DNA of 8,286 bases from an uncultured Clostridia bacterium. Its GTDB lineage: Bacteria > Bacillota > Clostridia > Lachnospirales > Lachnospiraceae. The DNA is taken from the NCBI GenBank assembly GCA_946611595.1, contig CAMODY010000077.1:1-8286 (forward strand), read 5' to 3'. Made by a program: the position numbers and the translations under genes. Below the pieces are notes generated by a model that worked only from the letters and a program-made list of their open reading frames with translations, was not told where the DNA came from and did not search any database. This document shows positions 6,783 through 8,286 of the stretch, one piece after another (the first letter of the stretch is position 1; each line of letters opens with the position of its first letter).

Positions 6783-6793
6783 CAGAAGCCGCA

Positions 6794-7384
6794 TCAATAC
6801 GTTTTACCAAAGACTTCCTTGTAGATTTCTTTAAGACACTCTTCAAGCTCGATGTTTTCAAATCTTCTTTCAATACCTGCTGCCTTTAAATTTTCCTCAC
6901 TGAAATCTTTGCTGTCTCCTAAAAATCTTCTGCAGACTTCCGCATAGCCCGGCTCCTTCTGCTTTCTTTCTCTCTGGATCGCGCGCTCTAAGCGCAGTCC
7001 GTCTTCTACTTCAATATAGATCGGAACCAGTTTGTCTGCTCCATAGTAATCCCTCATCTTGACATAGGACTCTAAGGTGCCGATATATAAATAATCGTGT
7101 TTCGAAAGATCCGTATTTTCATCATCAACGCTATAGTAATACCAGTCGCCATAAACCGTGTGGTAGACTCTCTTTTCGATCAGTTTTCCGGACTCTTCAA
7201 ACGCCTTAAGATCTTCCTCTGTCGTGAAATGATATTCCACGCCTTCAGTTTCACCGGCTCTTTTCGGCCGCGTTGTATAACCTACATAAGGCTTTAAGCC
7301 AAGCCGCTCATCCTTCTGTATTCTGGCATAGATCGTGTCCTTTCCGGACGCGCTTTTTCCCATTAAAAAATAGATCTTTCCCAT
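6794..7384 (-). CDS. Divergent guanylate-kinase-family nucleotide kinase
   Basis: A 196-residue P-loop kinase of the guanylate kinase family (E. coli Gmk 207). It has the P-loop GKSASGKDT (9-17) and the GMP-side motif YTTRPKRAGETEGVEYHF (36-53) with R39, R42 and Y51. E70 and Y78 are at the places expected for GMP contacts, and an arginine-rich lid (RAIQRERKQKEP, 134-145) is followed by CRRFLGDSKDF. Departures are the segment VYGDWYYYSVDDEN in place of NYYGT/S, and IGTLESY (101-107) in place of the DIDWQGA-like strand. GMP phosphorylation is therefore likely but unproven, and the organism may have another canonical Gmk. ATG 7384 has GGAAG 7 bases upstream and overlaps the decarboxylase by 22 bases, implying co-translation. 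In Bacillus the equivalent place between yaaO and holB holds tmk, but the TTRP-x-R motif argues against a thymidylate kinase. Confidence 0.82.
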   Translation of the reverse strand: MGKIYFLMGKSASGKDTIYARIQKDERLGLKPYVGYTTRPKRAGETEGVEYHFTTEEDLKAFEESGKLIEKRVYHTVYGDWYYYSVDDENTDLSKHDYLYIGTLESYVKMRDYYGADKLVPIYIEVEDGLRLERAIQRERKQKEPGYAEVCRRFLGDSKDFSEENLKAAGIERRFENIELEECLKEIYKEVFGKTY

Positions 7385-8286
7385 TGGATCACTTCCAGTC
7401 CTTCATCAATATATTCCCGCACTTTTTTCCATGTCTCCAGGGTAAATACCTCGCCCGGCGCAATGATCGGGCAGCCCGGCGGATAAAGATAAATAAAATC
7501 CTTAAATACTCTGTCCACTTTAGACAGATACAAAAGTGACAATTCTTCTAATTGCTTTTCGGTATAAAGCGGCTCTCCCGGATAGCTATGGACTCTTGCA
7601 GCTGCTGCAAGTCCTTTATAGAGTCTCTCAAATCCGCTTTCGATATCCATAACGCTCGTCATTGCCAGAACATGTCTGCATCCTGCCGCTTCCATCTGAA
7701 GTTTATGTTCTTTTAAAAGATATCTTCCGAGATCTGCTCCCGACATCTGACGGCTTACAAAGGTGAGCTTCGAAGGGTCCATATCAAAGATATGATATTG
7801 GCCGATCAGCTCCTCCCCTAAAAGATCGACTGCCTGAAGATTTTTATAGCGTTCCCTGAATACCTTCAGCATCTCCACATATTCATTAAACTCTTCTTCA
7901 TTCTCCACGCACCATTCCACGCAATACTCACAGCTTGCAAGCAGCCCATAGGAAGGGGAAGTCGTTGTAAAGGTACTGAGCGCACGCTCCACTCTTCTCG
8001 CCAGCACATCATCTCCATTTACAAAGACAAGTGCAGTCTGGTTTAAAGATGGCAGCGTCTTATGAAGGCTCTGCACCACGATGTCTGCGCCAAGGTAGAT
8101 CGCAGATACCGGGAAGGAATCGTGATACGGAAGATGCGCGCCATGTGCCTCGTCTACGATCAAAATCGCTTCATGCTTATGTGCGATCTCTGCAATTGTT
8201 TGAACGTCCGATAAGAATCCCTCGTAGGTTGGAGAGGTGATCACAACTGCCTTGATCCGGCTGTGGCGCGAAAGCATTTTCTCTAC
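7363..8286 (-). CDS. Orn/Lys/Arg decarboxylase, YaaO-like, C-terminal part (5' end outside window)
   Basis: The last 307 residues of a fold-type I PLP decarboxylase; the frame is open through base 8286 (V-E-K precede the first internal Met at 8277), so that Met is not the true start. Counting from that Met, SPTYEG (15-20) and the PLP-ring motif DEAHGAH (42-48) are followed by SLHKTLPSLNQ, with K73 the Schiff-base lysine (bases 8059-8061). The C-terminal domain ends with YPPGCPIIAPGE and a helix, as in the short (about 480-residue) bacterial enzymes such as Bacillus YaaO and SpeA. These lack the receiver-like wing domain of the enterobacterial forms, although that N-terminal part is not visible here. 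It would make agmatine, cadaverine or putrescine; the substrate cannot be told from this segment. Its stop lies within the kinase gene (22-base overlap). Confidence 0.92.
   Translation of the reverse strand, partial: VEKMLSRHSRIKAVVITSPTYEGFLSDVQTIAEIAHKHEAILIVDEAHGAHLPYHDSFPVSAIYLGADIVVQSLHKTLPSLNQTALVFVNGDDVLARRVERALSTFTTTSPSYGLLASCEYCVEWCVENEEEFNEYVEMLKVFRERYKNLQAVDLLGEELIGQYHIFDMDPSKLTFVSRQMSGADLGRYLLKEHKLQMEAAGCRHVLAMTSVMDIESGFERLYKGLAAAARVHSYPGEPLYTEKQLEELSLLYLSKVDRVFKDFIYLYPPGCPIIAPGEVFTLETWKKVREYIDEGLEVIQWERSIF

Noticed and set aside
6777..6784. TGTGCACA palindrome as an operator
   Set aside because: Eight bases of perfect symmetry is too short and common; no second copy was seen nearby.
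8031..8240. Plus-strand open frame near the right edge
   Set aside because: Antisense to the PLP-lysine region of the decarboxylase; Arg-rich composition is typical of a shadow frame.
8275..8277. Internal ATG as the start of the decarboxylase
   Set aside because: The frame is open upstream to the window edge and the family needs a large N-terminal part; this Met is in the middle of the protein.

Overview
The window is a compact block of ten protein-coding genes, all on the minus strand, with no RNA genes, mobile elements, CRISPR arrays or long non-coding stretches. Gaps between genes run from overlaps of 22-31 bases to at most 46 bases. The gene set and order point to a Firmicute of the class Clostridia, most likely a Lachnospiraceae-type gut anaerobe: moderate GC, AAAGGA/AGGAG ribosome sites, and a gene string resembling the Bacillus yaaO-tmk-darA-yaaR-holB-yaaT(ricT)-yabA-yabB(trmN6)-yazA-rsmI region. 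The taxonomic assignment is inference from gene content and protein style, not a database match.

Read in the direction of transcription (high to low coordinates), the window opens with the C-terminal part of a PLP-dependent Orn/Lys/Arg decarboxylase (YaaO-like), whose end overlaps a divergent guanylate-kinase-family gene. A 46-base gap with a good sigma-A-type promoter follows, then holB (clamp-loader delta'), ricT (Fe-S partner of RNase Y), trmN6 (tRNA1-Val adenine methyltransferase), rsmI (16S rRNA C1402 2'-O-methyltransferase) and deoD (hexameric-type purine nucleoside phosphorylase). Next come a PlsC-like acyltransferase and an overlapping acyl carrier protein. The last gene is rlmD (23S rRNA U1939 methyltransferase), which runs off the left edge.

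Functionally this is a housekeeping region: nucleotide metabolism (kinase, PNP), replication (HolB), RNA decay control (RicT), and RNA modification (TrmN6, RsmI, RlmD), with a small lipid or acyl-transfer module (PlsC-like plus ACP) inserted between deoD and rlmD. I saw no terminator hairpin with a U-tract anywhere, so long read-through transcripts are likely.

I found no wholly new system. The points most worth a second look are the apparently leaderless holB start, the Asp-to-Asn change at the purine-binding position of DeoD, the acyltransferase/ACP pair with both signature motifs altered (FPQG, SSV), the guanylate-kinase-like gene sitting where tmk lies in Bacillus, and the long insertion and C-terminal extension of RlmD.
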